From NCBI RefSeq assembly GCF_028858725.1, contig NC_084764.1, positions 20,015,501-20,079,500 on the forward strand: 64,000 nt of DNA, given 5' to 3'. How positions within the stretch are numbered: position 1 is the first letter of the stretch; every line of letters begins with the position of its first letter. The translations under genes and the position numbers were made by a program. Below, in pieces: positions 13,950 to 29,692 of the stretch. Source of the stretch: Colius striatus (taxonomy: Eukaryota > Chordata > Aves > Coliiformes > Coliidae). The notes under the pieces are model-generated. The model saw nothing but the letters and a program-made list of their open reading frames with translations, was not told the origin of the DNA and did no database searches.

Positions 13950-16900
13950 AACAGAAGCCTCAAACTTTCTCTGTTCTGCCCAGGAGAGAGTCTCCTCCTC
14001 AGTGTTTTCTTAACATTTACCAAATTGTGATGCTCTTTGCAGGCAGGATGGGCCCTTAGTTGAGCCGTGTACCACAGTCCAGGGATAGAAGAGAGCACTG
14101 GAGGAGACCAAAGGCAGTTCTGGCAGGCCCCCAGGACACACTCATTTTTCACCTGAACTGCTGAAAGGAAGTAGGCTGTCATAAAAGCTTCCCTTTGTTC
14201 AGCCCCATGACACTTCTCTTCACCTGGACATGCCAGGAGGGGATCCTCAGGACCAGACAGAAAATGGGTCTGCCTTTGTCCTGTGAGAAAGGCATGCTGT
14301 TACTGTAGGGAGATGATTTCTCAACCAGACCATTTATAGAGTTTCCCAGAGCATTTTTAATGTGTAAATCTCTTAGTATTCTATTAAATTTAAAAGCAGA
14401 GAAAACTCAGGTGAAAACAGGATTAAACCCTCCTTCTTTTTATGCTCCAGCGAGCATGGTTTTGACTGGGGCATGCAACATCGTTTCCTGCCTGCTCTTG
14501 AGACCATGGTCACAATAGCCCCTTCCTAGCTCCTTTGCAGCCAGCACTGAAAGGGTGAAATCCAGAGTCAACACAACTGATGGAGAGAAAATTTTAACTG
14601 TGGTTTCCTGAAAACATGGTGAATGGGTACCTCAAGCTGTGTCCCTGTGAAAATATATGCCCTCAAGAGGAACAACAAAGACTGCTTTAAAGGAAGATAG
14701 CACAGGGTTACAACACATCAGATGCCTCTTCAGTCAGCCTGTCTCAATCCACATATTCTCTTCCTTTCTTTTTTTTCTTTGAAGCAACACTGGCATCAGG
14801 TCTTTAGCACCGTCTTGGCGACACAAGTGGTGCTAGGATCATGGTATGTATGAGGGAGGAGAACAAGTAACAGCAGGAAACTAAAGCTAAATGATGTGGA
14901 GAAAGGGGACTGCTAGGGGCAGGCAGCGCTTGGTGTGTACAATCTGAGGAGCACTATCCTCCTGTGATCACAGCTCCTGTTGCATGTGCTTCATGTGCTT
15001 AAGAGACATCTTGTAAATGATAATGCAGATTTTTTTCCTCTGAAATGAACTGATAAAATAGCACATTTCAATGGAATATGGTTCCATCAGAGCTCCTCTG
15101 TCTTGCTCTCGAGACAGTCTTCATGCATAAAGGGCTGTTGTTTGTGAAGAGGAAGAGCTTTGAGGACTGATGGCAGCTGTAAACTCTAGAGTGGCCCTGC
15201 TTTAGCAAGTGCAAAGTCACATGTTTTCCTTTACTGAGGGCTTTTTGGAACTGCACATAGCGGTGAGTCATGCTTTCTTTTGCCATACTTAAATTTGTGA
15301 CAGCTCACTTCAGGTCATGCGACTTAATGCTTTCACATGAATGGCCTATGGTTCACATGAATGTATGTGGCAGTGGGGTCTGACACTTTTCAGCACCTTT
15401 CAGCACCTGCACATAGCCCTTCATGACTTAACCCTGAATTAAATCTTTTGAAGAAGCTATAAACAAATATAAAGGAAACAAACCTATAGGATTGACTGGG
15501 TGTCTTTTTGCTGTGGACAAATGGTTATTAGGTGATGGTGCAGGAGAGCAGTGTATGATGATAGTTTTCATACTCTACTTAATTAGAAATTAACTAGAAA
15601 TTAGGGATATTCACCATGGCCACAGCCTGCAGCTGGTTTTGCTAATTCTTAGTGTAGTGTTAGCTAGAACTGTTCCAAGTACACAGCAGTTACATATTTC
15701 AGTGGCAAAGCAGTGAAAACCTGCTGTACTACATGTGCAGGAGTAACCAAATGTACACCAATCTGGGATTTAAGTTTTGATTTTTTGTGTATGGTACAAA
15801 ACTGGTATTTTCAGGGACCTATCACAAGATCCTTGTTGGGAGGCCTATGTGACATGCAATGATTCAGTGTGGTTATAAAATGTGATGTAACTGGCATGAA
15901 CCAAACCATATATTTCATATGTCTTTCAGAGAAAAATGTTTTTCTGTAGATCACTTGACCCGATCACATAGTTGATGAAATGTGGCTGGTCTTGATGGAA
16001 AATAACTGTTTGATACTCCATCAGTATACCTTTATCACTTTGGTGTGGCATATATCTCATTGCACCATATCTGTATGTTTGGATCTCTGGTTTAAAAGCA
16101 ACAGTTAACCTTTATTCCTAAGAAAGTGAAGAATTACTTAAATATTGGTAAAGGTAGGTTTGCACCATGCAGGGCTATCTATATCAGTTGGCAGTAGCCG
16201 CAACACACTGTTGAATGGGTAAACAATTTAGCAACACAACACTTGACAAAATGATGCAGATGCTGATGAGTCCAATGAAAATTATAGGCTAGTTGTACCA
16301 TAGAGCTTGAGGAAACCACCATGAAATATTTTTGAAGTGCTATTTCTCTGCCTGCCATGTTATAATTGAGTTTTAATGGGCATACAATAGGCTGAACATT
16401 ATGTTTACTTAATCTTCCTTTATCTATTATGTTAATCCCAAACCAAACAAATGAAAGACACAAAAAGAGGAGGACAAAAATATTCAATAAGGAAAGAAAC
16501 AAGCTTGCAACAATCAGAAAAAGTTAATAAAAAGAGAATTATCAATGCACAATCAATGAAACTTCTATATTATGTCTATATTGTTGGTTGCTAAGTTTGC
16601 AGTTTTTATTTGTAAAGTATTTCAATGACTTATAAAGACTTATACAGCTAATCAGTTAGAACTGACATATATTTTGGCTAAATACCTGTAATTACAGTTG
16701 TTTCATACCTGAGCCCCTGTTACTGATGTTGTGTAACAAGCAGTCCTGATTGCTGACATCAGCCCACTTAATGTTCCTGCATTTATGTGATAATTAGATA
16801 AAATCAAATAAAGACTTTCTAGTAACTTCATAAAATACAGTGAGTATATTTACTGAGATTAATGTAGATCAAAAATATTAATTATGGTTGCATCTTTTTT

Positions 16901-19900
16901 TCTGACAGCAAAAAGGAGCATGAAAATACAGGTGTTTTAGCTACAAAATGTTACTTTTTAAAAGTATATTTTCCAGTGTAACAGTATACAGTTCTGTGAT
17001 ATGTAAAGTGAGATTTATAGAGATAGTATCTTCAATTAGATGCACTATTTAGAGAGGAGGGAGAAAAAAAAGGCAATTCAAGGCTTCATGCTTGGAAGCT
17101 CTCTGCCTTTCCCAGCTCCATCAGCTGTCACACCATTAGACCACCATTGCTACAACATGAACATTACATTTTTGTGTTGTCCTAGAATATAGAGGAACAA
17201 GCTAAATGAAAATGTGGAATGATGGTCTGTTTAGAAATAAAGCTTCAAAGATATTTTAGACTATCATCTAATTCAGAAGATGTTTCAGATCTGCAAGGTT
17301 AGAAAAGTTGACAAAAAGAACCTTCAGTTGTACTAAATAAGGCATGACTGAGTGACAGATTTGGATTGAGATGTAGACCTTTCTATTTAAATGGAAAACC
17401 TCAAAGCATCAGTTATTCAGTACCTGCTACAAGAAAAAAATACATGGGTTTTGTACATGTTACAGGACATCACTCTAACAGCATGTTTACTCCAAGGTGA
17501 AATTCATTGTAGAGCAGAGGGTCTGTCAATAGAGCTTTTTTCTACATTAACCTGACTGGATGTACAGGGAGCATGTGCAAAGCGACAGCTCTGTAGCAGC
17601 CACTCCATGACCAGTAGAAGCTGGAGAGAAAGATGCTCTCTCCCAGCACTAGGCGCACCCACCTGATATGACCACTGAGTCCAGGAAATCAGTAGTGGCT
17701 TGGTTTTCTCCTGCAGTTTGTAGGGTAGAGGAGATTAGCACTGCAACCTGTTAGGCTGTATGCAAATAGGAAGTTGAATTCAAGTCCCCAAAGCTTTCTA
17801 CTCTCCCCTGTTCAAATCTTTATTTCACTCACTCTGTCAGTCACTCCTACTAGGCATTCCATGATTGGGTCCTAGCCTTTTGGATCACTTTGTTCTTAAG
17901 CTTCCCTTGCTCTGAGTAAGCTGTAGCACAGCTTCTTTCGTTGACATCTCTGACATGTATCCTAGGCATCTGCTTTCTGTCTTTAATCCCTTTACAAAAA
18001 TGGGGTTTTACTGGCCACCTGCCATAAGCCTGCAAGAGCAGCTTTGGCTTACCAGGCTTCTCATTAAAGTGAGTGCCCTGAGCTCTAACTTTCCAGGCTC
18101 AGCTTTATCACTTCCTAGACATGGGTAACAGTTAAAGTAAGACAACACAAAGTTTATGAAGATTTCAAAATCAGTCACGTCATACCTGGACTAATACAGC
18201 TGTAGACAAAATCAAAAAGCCTTTACATGTGTTTCTTCACCTCATCAGTCTTGTGTGTCCTCCACATTTATATGAAAGTATTTCTGCAGAAATCTTTGCT
18301 TTCCTTATTCTGCCCTCATAAACATTTTCTTGAATCATAGAATTTCCTGTCTTTATATTATTTTTTTTTCCTTCATCTGATCTTGCAGTTAAGCAGAATC
18401 ATTCTGCTTTGGAAGTGTGCCCATCTGTTCTGCCCCAGCATCCTTTGTCTGTCTTTAAGTTACCTTTGAATGACTCTGCAGTTTTTCAAACTCTCTGGTT
18501 TAAAAGTAGCCCTGCTAGCTCCTGTTCACTTTCCAAAACCTTCAGAAAGACTGGAAATAAGTGGTTTCAGCCAGGATATAGTCATTACATTGCCTAAAAA
18601 ATACTTTAATTGTTTCTTATTTGGTAGGTGCATGGCAGAGCCATGATGAAAAATTGCCAGTTCTGCAGCCTTCAAGATAAAGTAATGGCATAGTGGTTTA
18701 ACAAAATCAATGGTAATTTTTAAATTATATACAGATTCATCAGGTTGTCACATGGGCATTTTCAATCATGTTATTTTATCAAGAAACTCATGATACTTAA
18801 GTTTAACCTGAGTTTCTCGTTTCTGGAAACACGTGGCTAGAATTCTCATGTGAATGTAAATAAGAGAATGGCTGTATTGGATCAGATCTAGCTAATCCAG
18901 GACACAGTGTCTGACAGTGTTCAATAGCAAACTCTCAGAATCTAATGGATAGGGGAAGTACAGCTTGGTACTACTGTGGTGTCACTTCCATATCTAAATG
19001 ATGAATGATTTAATGATTTCCTGAGCAGAAAGTTGCACTGAAGCAACCCAGTGACTAGTAACCACATGAAGAGTTTCTTTACATAAATTTTTCTATTTTT
19101 TACAAACTCTTTGTATTCTTGTTGCCACAAAATCCGGCTTCAATAAATTCCACAATAAGATTTTGCATCATTTCTTCTTGTTACTTTTAAACCTCCTATT
19201 TAATCCTTTCACTGGATGCACCGTAGTTCTTCCTTATTCACCACTTTAATGCCATTCTTTACAGGTGTTGGTTTCCAAACAGAAGAGTTTTTTTGAATCT
19301 GTTTTAGAGTTGCTAAATTCCTTTGTGGTGAGTTCACTGTGGGACTATTTTTAATACGTGGCTGCAGTATGGATTCATTCATTGACATGAAAATACTTTC
19401 TGTTTTCTTCTCTGTCCCCTCCACTAATTTCTAACTGTACTGCACTTGTCATATGACCACTCAGGTGGTATCTTCAGAGGACTATGCAGAAAGAATGCCA
19501 AGAGCTGCTTCTGCACAGCTGCTTAATTTAGAGTCCATCTTTGTGTACATAGAACTCTGTAAGGTAGTTGTTTTTCTTCAGGTCTGCTGCTTTGCGTACA
19601 TCGGTGTTAGGTTCATTGGCCATTTTTGTGGCCACTAACTAAACGTCTTGAGATCTTTATACAACTCTCCATACTCAGCTTTAGTTTTGAAGAGCTTGGA
19701 TGTCAGCAACAGTCTTCCTTTTCTCATGGCATCCTACCTTTTTCTCATCATTTATGAGTATTCTGAATAGATAATTAGAACATGCTGGTAACCTACTTCC
19801 ATGTTTTTCATCGTAGTAAAAACTAGGCATTTATTCTTGTCCTTTAAGGAGAGAATCTACTTTCTTAAGCCAGGACAGCTTCATTTCAGAAGAACCTTAT

Positions 19901-22900
19901 CAAAAACTTTAAAAAAAAAACCCCTACCATACACTGTATGAGCGTTGATTGGTTTTTGTTTTTTCATAGTAATCCTGGAATTACCAATTGCTGTTTGCTT
20001 AGCAGAAATTGGTGGAAAAAAACTAAACATTCAGATTTAGTAAATGTATAAACAGGATCCTACATATATATTTTAAATTGTTATTTTAAAGCTTGTTTTG
20101 TAACTTTTCAGTGATTAGTGTTGGCAGTGCAACTAATTGCATGTAATTGGTAGTACTTTAGTATTTATTTCCCTCCTCATTCTGTATGGCTTTTATTATG
20201 CATGGCTACTTGTAGTTAGGGAGGAGGTTCCTCACTGAAAACCTATTTCACTGAAATAAACCCTAAGATTTACTCTGAAATTGAAGGGGATTTCCAAAGT
20301 TCCTGGGCTTTGCATTAGTCCTGTGCAGAAGGCAGAGAATCAGGCACCGTAAGCCAAAGCTACTTTTCGTATGCAAAGAATTGAATGGTGTGGAATGCTA
20401 TCATTAATAGGTACTCATAGTATTGGAGACAAGCATACTTATAAATATAGAAGGCTTAACTGAACCACAGTCACTGGGAAAGGACTGCAAGGAATCAGAG
20501 GATATGGGGATACTGTGCTTCTAAAAGTATCAGGCAATACAGCTGGACACATGGAGATTCCACCAAGAGGTCTTCTTGGTGTCCATATCTTGCACTAGGT
20601 TTCCCATATGTAATGTGTAATAGGAAGTGAGGTGGACAGAAATACCAGGAAAATGCAATAGGAGCAATCTATGTGGCATGGCCCTCATTACACATTGGGT
20701 CCTGGCATGGAAGTACTGATCCTGACATTATTTTAGTACATGGAGGTGTAAAAATGTTGTAAGAGCTATAGCATATATCTTGTAGAAGCAATCCTCAAAC
20801 TGGGTATGTAAAGAGAATACAAGATTGCTTTCTTAGTGTCTATGCTTTCTTTGCTATTCCTTTTGTATCACAGTTTAAAATATCAATATCTATACTTCAC
20901 TGTGCCTTGCTACTTTGATAGGGAAATGTGCTTGACTCCCTACAGTTATTGCAATTGGAGGGGGATCTGATTAGGATGCTTTTCCTAATTAAGTGATATC
21001 ACCTAAAGTGAGTTTCCCTGCCATTGTCTCACTGCAGTATAAAAATAACAACAGAGGAGAATAATTTGGTTATTTTATTTTCCTGATTAAAATGTCTTTA
21101 CTCATTCATATTTTACAGGGTAAAACTCCATCTTAATGAAAGAATGAGGGTCAGTTTTCTAACATAGCTAATTATGTGTCCTCATATTCCAATCACAGTT
21201 AGGGCTCAATTTTGTTGATTTCAGTAGCAGCACCTTTCAGTAGATCCATACATAAGGAGAAAGCCCAAGGTGGACACTCATCCACCAAAGATCAAAGGAA
21301 GGGCCCTTTAGAGGGGTTTGTTTGTGTGTGCAGTCAAGTTGGGGGGAAAGCTACATGTCATCCCCTCCCCAACCAAATACAGCATAGAAGTGAGTTTTCA
21401 CAGTGTGTCTGAACTTCTTTGTCTTCAGACGATTTTGTCATATCCATAAATATTTATGGAAACCTTGCCCAAAACAGGCTTCTGGATCAGGTCTGGTTAG
21501 ACTGGATTTCTAAATAGATTATCATGTAATGTTTATTCGTTCATTTATTGTTTACCTGTAACACTGAAATATATGTTGCGTCGGTTTCTTCTCATAGTTG
21601 TATGCAGCACACTTTAAAAAGCAGTTTTCTTTATACTAATATAAAAGTTGAAGCAGGATTTTATATGGCTGGTTCATTTCATTTCAGTCTGACTAGTAGT
21701 ACCCATATAGAATATTTCATCCCTGCGCTTCTGTGCCTTTGTGCCTGCATGCTTAGCCATTAATGGAAAAATAGACTTTCCTGAGTTAGGAGTTTTCTTT
21801 CTTCTACTTCCTTTCCCAGTTCTGTTGCTTTTATTGATTCTATTACAGTAAGTGATACACAAAAGAGAAGATTAGGGATGAAAGATTTCCTCAGTCCATC
21901 AATAAATTTCCTAGCCTTCATTAACTGTAATATCTTGAAAAGACTTAAAATTACATTTACATTTTGTAAATAAGATATATACTCCAAGGGATCAGCTCTT
22001 CGGCATTCAATATTTGTGCACCAAAACTAATTTCGCTGAAGCAAGTGGCTTAAAATTCATACAGGAGAACAGAAAACCAGGTAGGTGTGCAAAATGGCAA
22101 ATTCTTGTTGCTTCTGCATAGGCAAAAATCTAGAGAAAGACGGCTGTGAAAGTTTTGTCCAAGTAAGAATTTTGATCCTCAGCCAAGGAGCGTGAAGACC
22201 AGAATTAAATACCAGTATTTTCTAGATAGAAGTGTTGTGTTTGATAGACTGCTCTGTGCTTGCATTTTGGTTTTCTTCAAATGTTTTTCTCTTCAGTTGT
22301 ACACACTGCACCAGATTCTGTCCTCATTAGTTTTGCCTGTTGAAAATCATGACAAATAGTGTGAAATGGTTTAAAAAGTTTAAATGGTTTTAAAAGTTGC
22401 TCATACAGTGTATCCTCTTGAGGCAAAGTCTAATCTCTACTTTCCAGAACTTCATATCATTCTCTTTCCAACTTTGTCTACCTAAATGATTAAAATATTT
22501 TTACCTAAACCATTTGACCTTTCCCTGATAATGTGTTTGCTTTAAGAAACAATGAGTTCAGAGACAAATTTGTGGCTACCTTGATATTCAAAGTTGGCAT
22601 TATGCCACTGATATTGTATTTACTAAAAAATGAAGACAGCAATGTAATTTTTCATTAACTGATGATCACAAAATTGCTGTCAGTGTTAGGAACTTCAAGG
22701 GCTTTACAAGCAGGCAGTGTCACATTCACAAATGTTTAATTTAAATATGAAAATGAATGCCATAATTGTCCTGCTAGTCAGTTTTGAATATCTCTTGTAA
22801 TAGGAACATTAAAGAATTTGAAGGCATATGCTCTGTAATAGTAGTAGTTTTACTAAATACAGATGAAACTTCAGAGATGCTAAAGAGCAGTCTTTGAAAA

Positions 22901-23560
22901 TGCATTTAATTGCTCTCAATTTTTTGTTGCAAGGGGTTTGGGATTGGCTTTCTGCATGTTTGTTTGTTTCTTTTTTTTTCCCCAAAAGAATCAAACTAAT
23001 GATACAAGGTAGTTGCCTCTTAAAGTAGGAGTCCTTACATTCCCTCCTCCTAATTAATCCCATCCCCAAACTGCATTCACTTTTGGAATAAAGGTGGCCC
23101 TTGTTCTATTGGGTCTGGTACATTTAAAACTCATGGTAAGAAATTGTCTTAGTATTAGTTATTTGTTGTTACAACATCAAGAGCAACAAACAGTGGGCAA
23201 ATAATAAATAATGTCTGAAGAAGTCATATTATCTGGACTTGGAAAGTTCAACAGAAAACTGTTAAACTCAGTGTGGCTTTTTGGACAAAAGAAATTTTTG
23301 TCTTTTGAATTCTCTAGCATATATTCTGGTTTAAATCCCGGCATCTGAGCTTGGAAGTACTGCTTCTGACCTCAAAAATAATCTCTATTTATAAATATGT
23401 ACACAATGAATAATCCCAAATTTAAAAAGAAAACATATTAAAGCAAATAATGTATTCTGACATATTTACTAATGGTAATCAATGGATAAGCTTTAGTGTT
23501 TTTCACAAAAATGAAGTTACAGTCACTGTTTTGGAAAGAAAGTGTTTAAACAGTTCGTCT
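13950..23560. other. gene-free AT-rich stretch
   Basis: No recognisable gene. ORFs are at most about 113 codons and look random. Possible small enhancer-like spots (for example 20940-21130, TTCCTAATTAAGTGATATCACC) are too weak to call. Confidence 0.55.
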
Positions 23561-23599
23561 TAGCTATTAGGTAAAATGGGAAGCTGTTTAGTGCCTTTC

Positions 23600-24100
23600 T
23601 GAGACTGTAAAAAAAATTGAATTTTACATGCCTATTTGAAATATGTGATGCAAAGAGTCTTAAACTCTTAAACTACAGTGCTTCTCCCGGGCAAGTCGCT
23701 GGCCTTATACAAGTGAACTGTGCAACCTCCTCTGGGCCAGAAAATTAATTGAAGAGTTGCAATAAGAAAAGAGAATCAGATGCTATTTAAAGGCATTAAG
23801 CAAAGTGTAGATGTTTAATACAGGTAACTCAGCTGTGCATTCAGTTAATATGGAAATAATTATAATAAAGTAGCACTTCATTATTTATAATGCATTAAAT
23901 GGAGATTTTTATATGATGTCTTTACAGAGCAGACAGTTCTCTTGCATAACAGATTAAAAAAATACAATAAATACAGAAAGGCTGAAAGATCTTTTAAAAA
24001 GCATTGTGTATGATTTGGTGATTAAGAATAGATATTACACCCCCCCCACCCCCCTCCAAATGGTATGCAAATAGAAGTGCAAACCACACTGTTCGGTTAT
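23600..24100. promoter_or_regulatory. candidate conserved non-coding block
   Basis: Low-repeat sequence with AAAATTAATTGAAGAG, AGTTAATATGGAAATAATTATAATAAAG and TTATTTATAATGCATTAAATGG. It ends near a C-rich run (24040-24057). It is enhancer-like in texture; conservation was not tested. Confidence 0.35.
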
Positions 24101-24399
24101 TTAATCTGTTTTTATGGAAATTATTTTAAATCTCTTCTGTAGTGCAGGAAAGAGTGTCTGAAATACCTCCATATTTTGAATGACTAAGCTGTATATTTGC
24201 TAGTTATTTCCTTCTTGCAGAGTGTGGGAAATGTTTATTCCAAAACCCAGATGAAGCACCAATGTGAGAAATGCTGTAAAACATCTTATGTTGACTGGAA
24301 TTAATTAACTGCAATGCTCCAGTGTTGTTGTCAGTTTTAAACAGGAACACACAGCACAATACCTTTTATTTTGCTGTTCAATAGATTTTTACTTAAAAA

Positions 24400-27300
24400 C
24401 GAATGAATCCAATATCCTTACAATGTTAACCCTTTTTCCTTAAAATGTTCTAAGTAGATATACCAGAAATATTTCCAATGGCATGTTGCTTATTATGTTT
24501 TAAATTGAAGTATAATTTGATACATTTGCTCTTCTATTATGCCCTTCTATAAGTGCAGTGTACATGCAAAACATACTACCTTGTGACTGTGTTTCCAAAT
24601 CAGAGCTATTTTTTTTGAGAAATGAATACAGAGAAAACAGGACTAGACAGGGGGAAAAAAAGGAAAGAAAATCAACTATTTGTTTTATTTTCTTGTCTCA
24701 TATATGAGCTAAGCTCGAATTGGAAGTAAATGCTGTTATCCTCTACATCGTACACTTGCCTCTGTATGTCTGTGTGCATACATGCATTCAAGATGTTAGA
24801 AGCGGGAATGATAAAAAGCCATTTCAGTGCTGTAGAAGTAGGCATTTTATTATTGTGCATCGTTTTAATGTTGAAGGTGTGTGAAATACATAAGAATTAA
24901 TGATTTGCCTTTAGTTAGTGCCACTGAAATTTTGATATCTAGAGGAATTTTAGCGCAGTGAATTTTAATTGATATTAAACCAAACTATGATTTCTAAATA
25001 ATCTAAAACATCTCATATTTGCCACTGGGTACACACATGAAAAAAAGATCTATGTAATTTTCATCTAACTGGCCGAAAAGTCACCATTAACCTCTTCATG
25101 CCACTTTCCAAATCCTTTATCCTTGTTTCAAAAGTTCCCGTTTACTTTTTCTACAAAGTTTCTTTATTCCTGCCCGTGCTGGAATCTAAGAAGCAGAATC
25201 AGAACAAGACATTAAAAGCAGAGGGTCTAAAACAAGTCATCAAAAGATTTTAAATTCACAAACAGGTCCCTTGTCTGCAATGGGAACTGTATCCCATTTT
25301 GAAACTTCTGTCTTTTGAGGCCATATTTTGTGACCAGTCTGTGTTCACTGCTGTCATTACCCCTCTGGGACATCAGGTTCTCTTAATGCTTAGGAGGGCT
25401 ATAGGGACAGGAGAGACAGACAATTGGCCAAAACACTCAAAAACAAACTCCAGAGTGAAAATGCCAGAGTGAAGGCTATCAGCTGTTGTACTGTTTAAGA
25501 AATCAATCTCAGATTAAATACTGTGTATATTTTATGCTAACAACAGGTAGGACCTAGTTGCTTCCCCATCCTTTCTCTCCATCCCCTGTTATGCCCCTCA
25601 GGCAACCATGACATGTTCTTGTACCCCTATGAAATCACACTTCTATAAAGTGGAATTGGAGCTGAGAGGCCTCTTCAGACTTGGGGTCAGTGAGAGCATA
25701 CTACATCTTTTGTTTCTGTTACACTGGTTCTGCTGCTTCTAGGGATTTGAGAGCAAAGAGAGGAAGGAGAGGCTTGTGATTGAGATGTTAGCTGCATAGT
25801 TTGGCAGGCTGCTTTCTCGTTCCCTGCCATGCTGCAGACTTCCCAGACTTGAGCCTGTTTCTTCATCCCTCTCAGTTTTCTCATTAGGGTAAAACTCTTT
25901 TTCTCTTTCTTTTTCTCTGGTTGAAGTTGGGAATGTTTCTTGGGTTTAGGAACTACAGTGAGATGGTTAAGCTCCACTTTATATATACATCATCATCATA
26001 TTTGCACCAGAAAAGAAACTTCTCAGGCCTTATATGTGGCACTGGTCATCCACGGAGTGGAGAAAGCAGAAATCCATGCCGGTTCTCATCAGTCAGTTTT
26101 TCAGTCTTTTTCAGTCTGCAGAAGAATATACAGTGAAACCACACCTTGAGGGAGGTCTCCACAGGAGTCAAAACCAAAACAGATACTGCTTATAAGAATT
26201 AAGTATTCCATCTCATCTATTTACACTAAATCTCCCCTTCAGGACAGCCACTATATTCCGGTTCTCCCATATCCATCTGCCACCTCTCTATTTTATCTGA
26301 CTTTATGCATTTCCTCTGTTTTTCTGTCTTCTTCTTTCTCTGCAGACATTTGAGTTCCCATTACTACCGCCTGCATTTCATTTTCATCCTGTCTCCTTCG
26401 TCTCATCATCTAAGATTTTGACAAGACAGTTGAAATTATCTCTGTAATGGGAAGAGAAGATGCACTCAGTTTCATGTTTTCTGAAGGCATTGACCAAGGC
26501 TTCTTTCTTACATTTATACTTGTTTGACTCAGAGACTTGGAGGCATTTGAAAAATGTGTCAGTGGCTCCTGTACAGTCTGAATTTATCATGTGAGTCATT
26601 GAGATACCTTATATAAGCCGTATCTCTAACATCTCAGATCTCTGAACCATGGTGGTTTTTAATTAACATAGATCTAGTAATGCTCCACCTTGAAGGCAGG
26701 TCATACTTTTTCCCTTAGAAAGCACCTTGTGGCTCTTTTCTAGAAGTCCGCTTATTGGAAGTATTGTTGTGTAGCAAAGAGATACAAAAGCAGCCTTCAA
26801 ATCTTATTTCAAGAAAAGGTAGTCTGATTCTTGGCATAAAAGGCTAAAGTGAAAACCATGATTCAGATTAATTGTGATTTCTCCTTTCCCTGACTGTGTT
26901 GGGTCTGAAGAACCCCTTTCACTGATGTTCATTGCAGTACCCTGTTAAAGTAGATTTTTCAGCCCCAGTTAGCTCCTGGTACACCAACGTGAACTGATAG
27001 CACAGCAGACTCCAGACCCTCTCCCTCCTTCTTTCCTTGCATAAACACTTAGATTGGAAAGCACATGGAAGATACATAGGGAGCAAAAAAGTGGGGCAGC
27101 TATGTCAGTGAGCTAGGAAAAGTATTAATTCTAGCAGTAGACTGATGGTGAAAGTTGTCTGGAGGCTTCTTGATCTTGGGTCCCATATCCAAAGAGACCA
27201 GACTAACTACAGCTTGGATATAGAGACTATGAAATACAGGTTGCCTTGTGTTTTCATTGTCTGCTTTCTTCAGATAGGCTGAGATTATCAGGGAGCTGGT

Positions 27301-29690
27301 ACCAGAGTAGTGGAGCCCCATAACAGCTGATTATAGCAGACACTCTGGATTTCTGGAGTTTTAAATGTGGACTTTTCAGTAGCAGTTAGAGTTTTAGTAC
27401 CTTCATATGCCTGTGTGATATCAGGTTTGGGCTGTTTTGTTGAGAAACCTATGTTTTGTTCCTGGGCTTGGAAATGCCCCAGGTTTTCACATGTGAAATA
27501 CAGGTGACTGGTAATGATGAACTTGTCAATAGAACACACTGAGGTGAGAAAGGGATGCCTCTCCCTGGGAAAGGAGGTGGCTGAGAATTGATTCACTGAC
27601 CCTATACGTGTGATAGATGACACAGTAAGTATAGAGAAGCAGTGTCCCCATGTATAATGAGCATTAACATAGGGACAGAAGTATTTTTGTTCAACTGAAA
27701 TGTTTGTTCCTATTCACTATCTCAGAGTTTTCTGAGAGTAAAAGTTTTGCGACTTCTCCCTATATGGAATTCAAGTTGAGTAGCTCATAAATGCAAATCT
27801 CAGGTTATCAGTGATAGCTTTACAATTCAGTGGTCAATATTCTTGATCTCCAGTAATACACTTTCTGAAAAGGAGAGCATTGAATCCTTGCAAGGACAAA
27901 GAGGCTTTGGTCTAGAATTCCTCAGAGTCACAGAAACTGAGACAAGAAAAGGCTACTGTGTACCTCTTGTCTTCTTGCCTACAAAAAGCAGGCAACCGTG
28001 TGTCATCCACCTATTTCTACGTTAGGGTTCTGTCCATGCTTCAGAAAGAAATACACCTTTGAGTTAAAGTGATGGAAGATCTATCATATAACTCTTGTCT
28101 TCACTGTTAAAACAACTGTACCTTATTTCATCTGGACTTTGCCTAGCCTAAACTTTCAGCTGTAAGGTGTCATAATGCTTTTTTTGCCCTACTCAATTAA
28201 AAAGACGACTAGTATAGGGAATCTTTTCTTAGTTGCGTTTAGACTCTGACTGAATCATCTCAACCTTTTTGCTACTGCTATGGGAAACTGCACTTCATTG
28301 ATTTTGCATACTGGAAAACCTCTCATATTACTTAAATATAACTAAAATGTCACTTCTGGATTGGGGTGGAAATGGAGTACATAAGAGAGAACAAAATGGA
28401 AAGTACTGGTTGTATTTACAATGAATTAAAAACCAATATATTCCTAAGAGCATCATGTAGGGATATAAAATAGTTTGGATTGTGGAACAGATTTTTGTTT
28501 CTATTTGATGTACAGGTTAAACAAGCGGATGTAGAGTATTCACACTATGAAAAGAGCCATAAAAACTCGTGGTTCTATCTGTTCAAGATAACATTTGTGC
28601 TGGTCAAAATAGAGGTGTAATAACAGCAACAAGGACATTAGAAATAGGAGCAGGTCTTTCAATCTTACGTCATTGCTTACTGAGACAACAGGAAGAAGAG
28701 TGGTTTCTCTAGGTCCCCCCACTCTCTGCAGCTTCTGGAAAAAAGGTTGCATTATAAACTGTGTGGGAAGATCATAGTGGAAGTGATTCCAAGATACAAA
28801 GTACTGTGAGAAAGGATAGCCCTAACATTAGTATTTTACCACAAAGAAATTTATTCTGTGGAGCCTGCCTATATAAGAGCTCAGAAAAAGAGGGACCTTG
28901 AACTGCCAAATGTGAATCATGTTATGGATTAGTGGTGTCATTCATTGCCACATTGCCACATTTCCTCCTAGGAAAGTCCAAGAAGTAATGAAGTTCAGAA
29001 AACTACCAGACATGATTCAGAAAACTGTATTCTAGGACAATTATTCTGTACTTACTCACTTCGACTACCTTCTTGTTAGAAGCAGTAGGTAGGTAGTACT
29101 GTTGTCAGAGCATAAGGTACTGAGTTACATGAACTCCCATCCTGATTTGACTTTGCCTTTTCTGTATAACCTTTCTCTAAGCCTAGCTGTTGCTTTGTGA
29201 ATAACATTCTAGTATCTGTTGAATTTTGACTATTCACACCATCCCCATTTCTTTCCTGTACCTTTAGTAGTACCAGGATTGTTGTCTAAGCTGTAATATC
29301 CTTGTACATCCCCATAAGCCTTTCCCCTTCATTAGAGCCTGGGTTTTATTTCTGCAGCTCATTATTGTAAATGAGTGCCAGAAGTTTTTGGCACTTAAGC
29401 CACTGAAAGAGTATAGGCAGAGAACTTCTAGAATATGCCATCTCCCTTTCTTTATTCCTCCAAGTCTTGGGAGTATTGTGCACATCAGTGTAAGGGTTTT
29501 TTTGCAAAGCAGACTGAGTCGTTCACTCCTATTCCTGACTGTTTTGAATTAGGCTTGCCTGACTGAGACAAGACAGAAGGAATGTAACTACAAAAATATT
29601 TTTGAAATCTATTGTCCTCTTTAGAGGCACATGTTCCGCTATTTGCCAAAATTCAGGTTGTGACCAAGGCATACTCTTCCTACATGAAAA
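24400..29690. other. gene-free AT-rich stretch
   Basis: No exon, RNA gene or transposon recognised. Only short random ORFs. Confidence 0.55.
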
Positions 29691-29692
29691 TC

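Noticed and set aside
18331..18345. GAATCATAGAATT resembling a CR1 tail
   Set aside because: A single unit with no adjoining CR1 3' sequence; likely chance.
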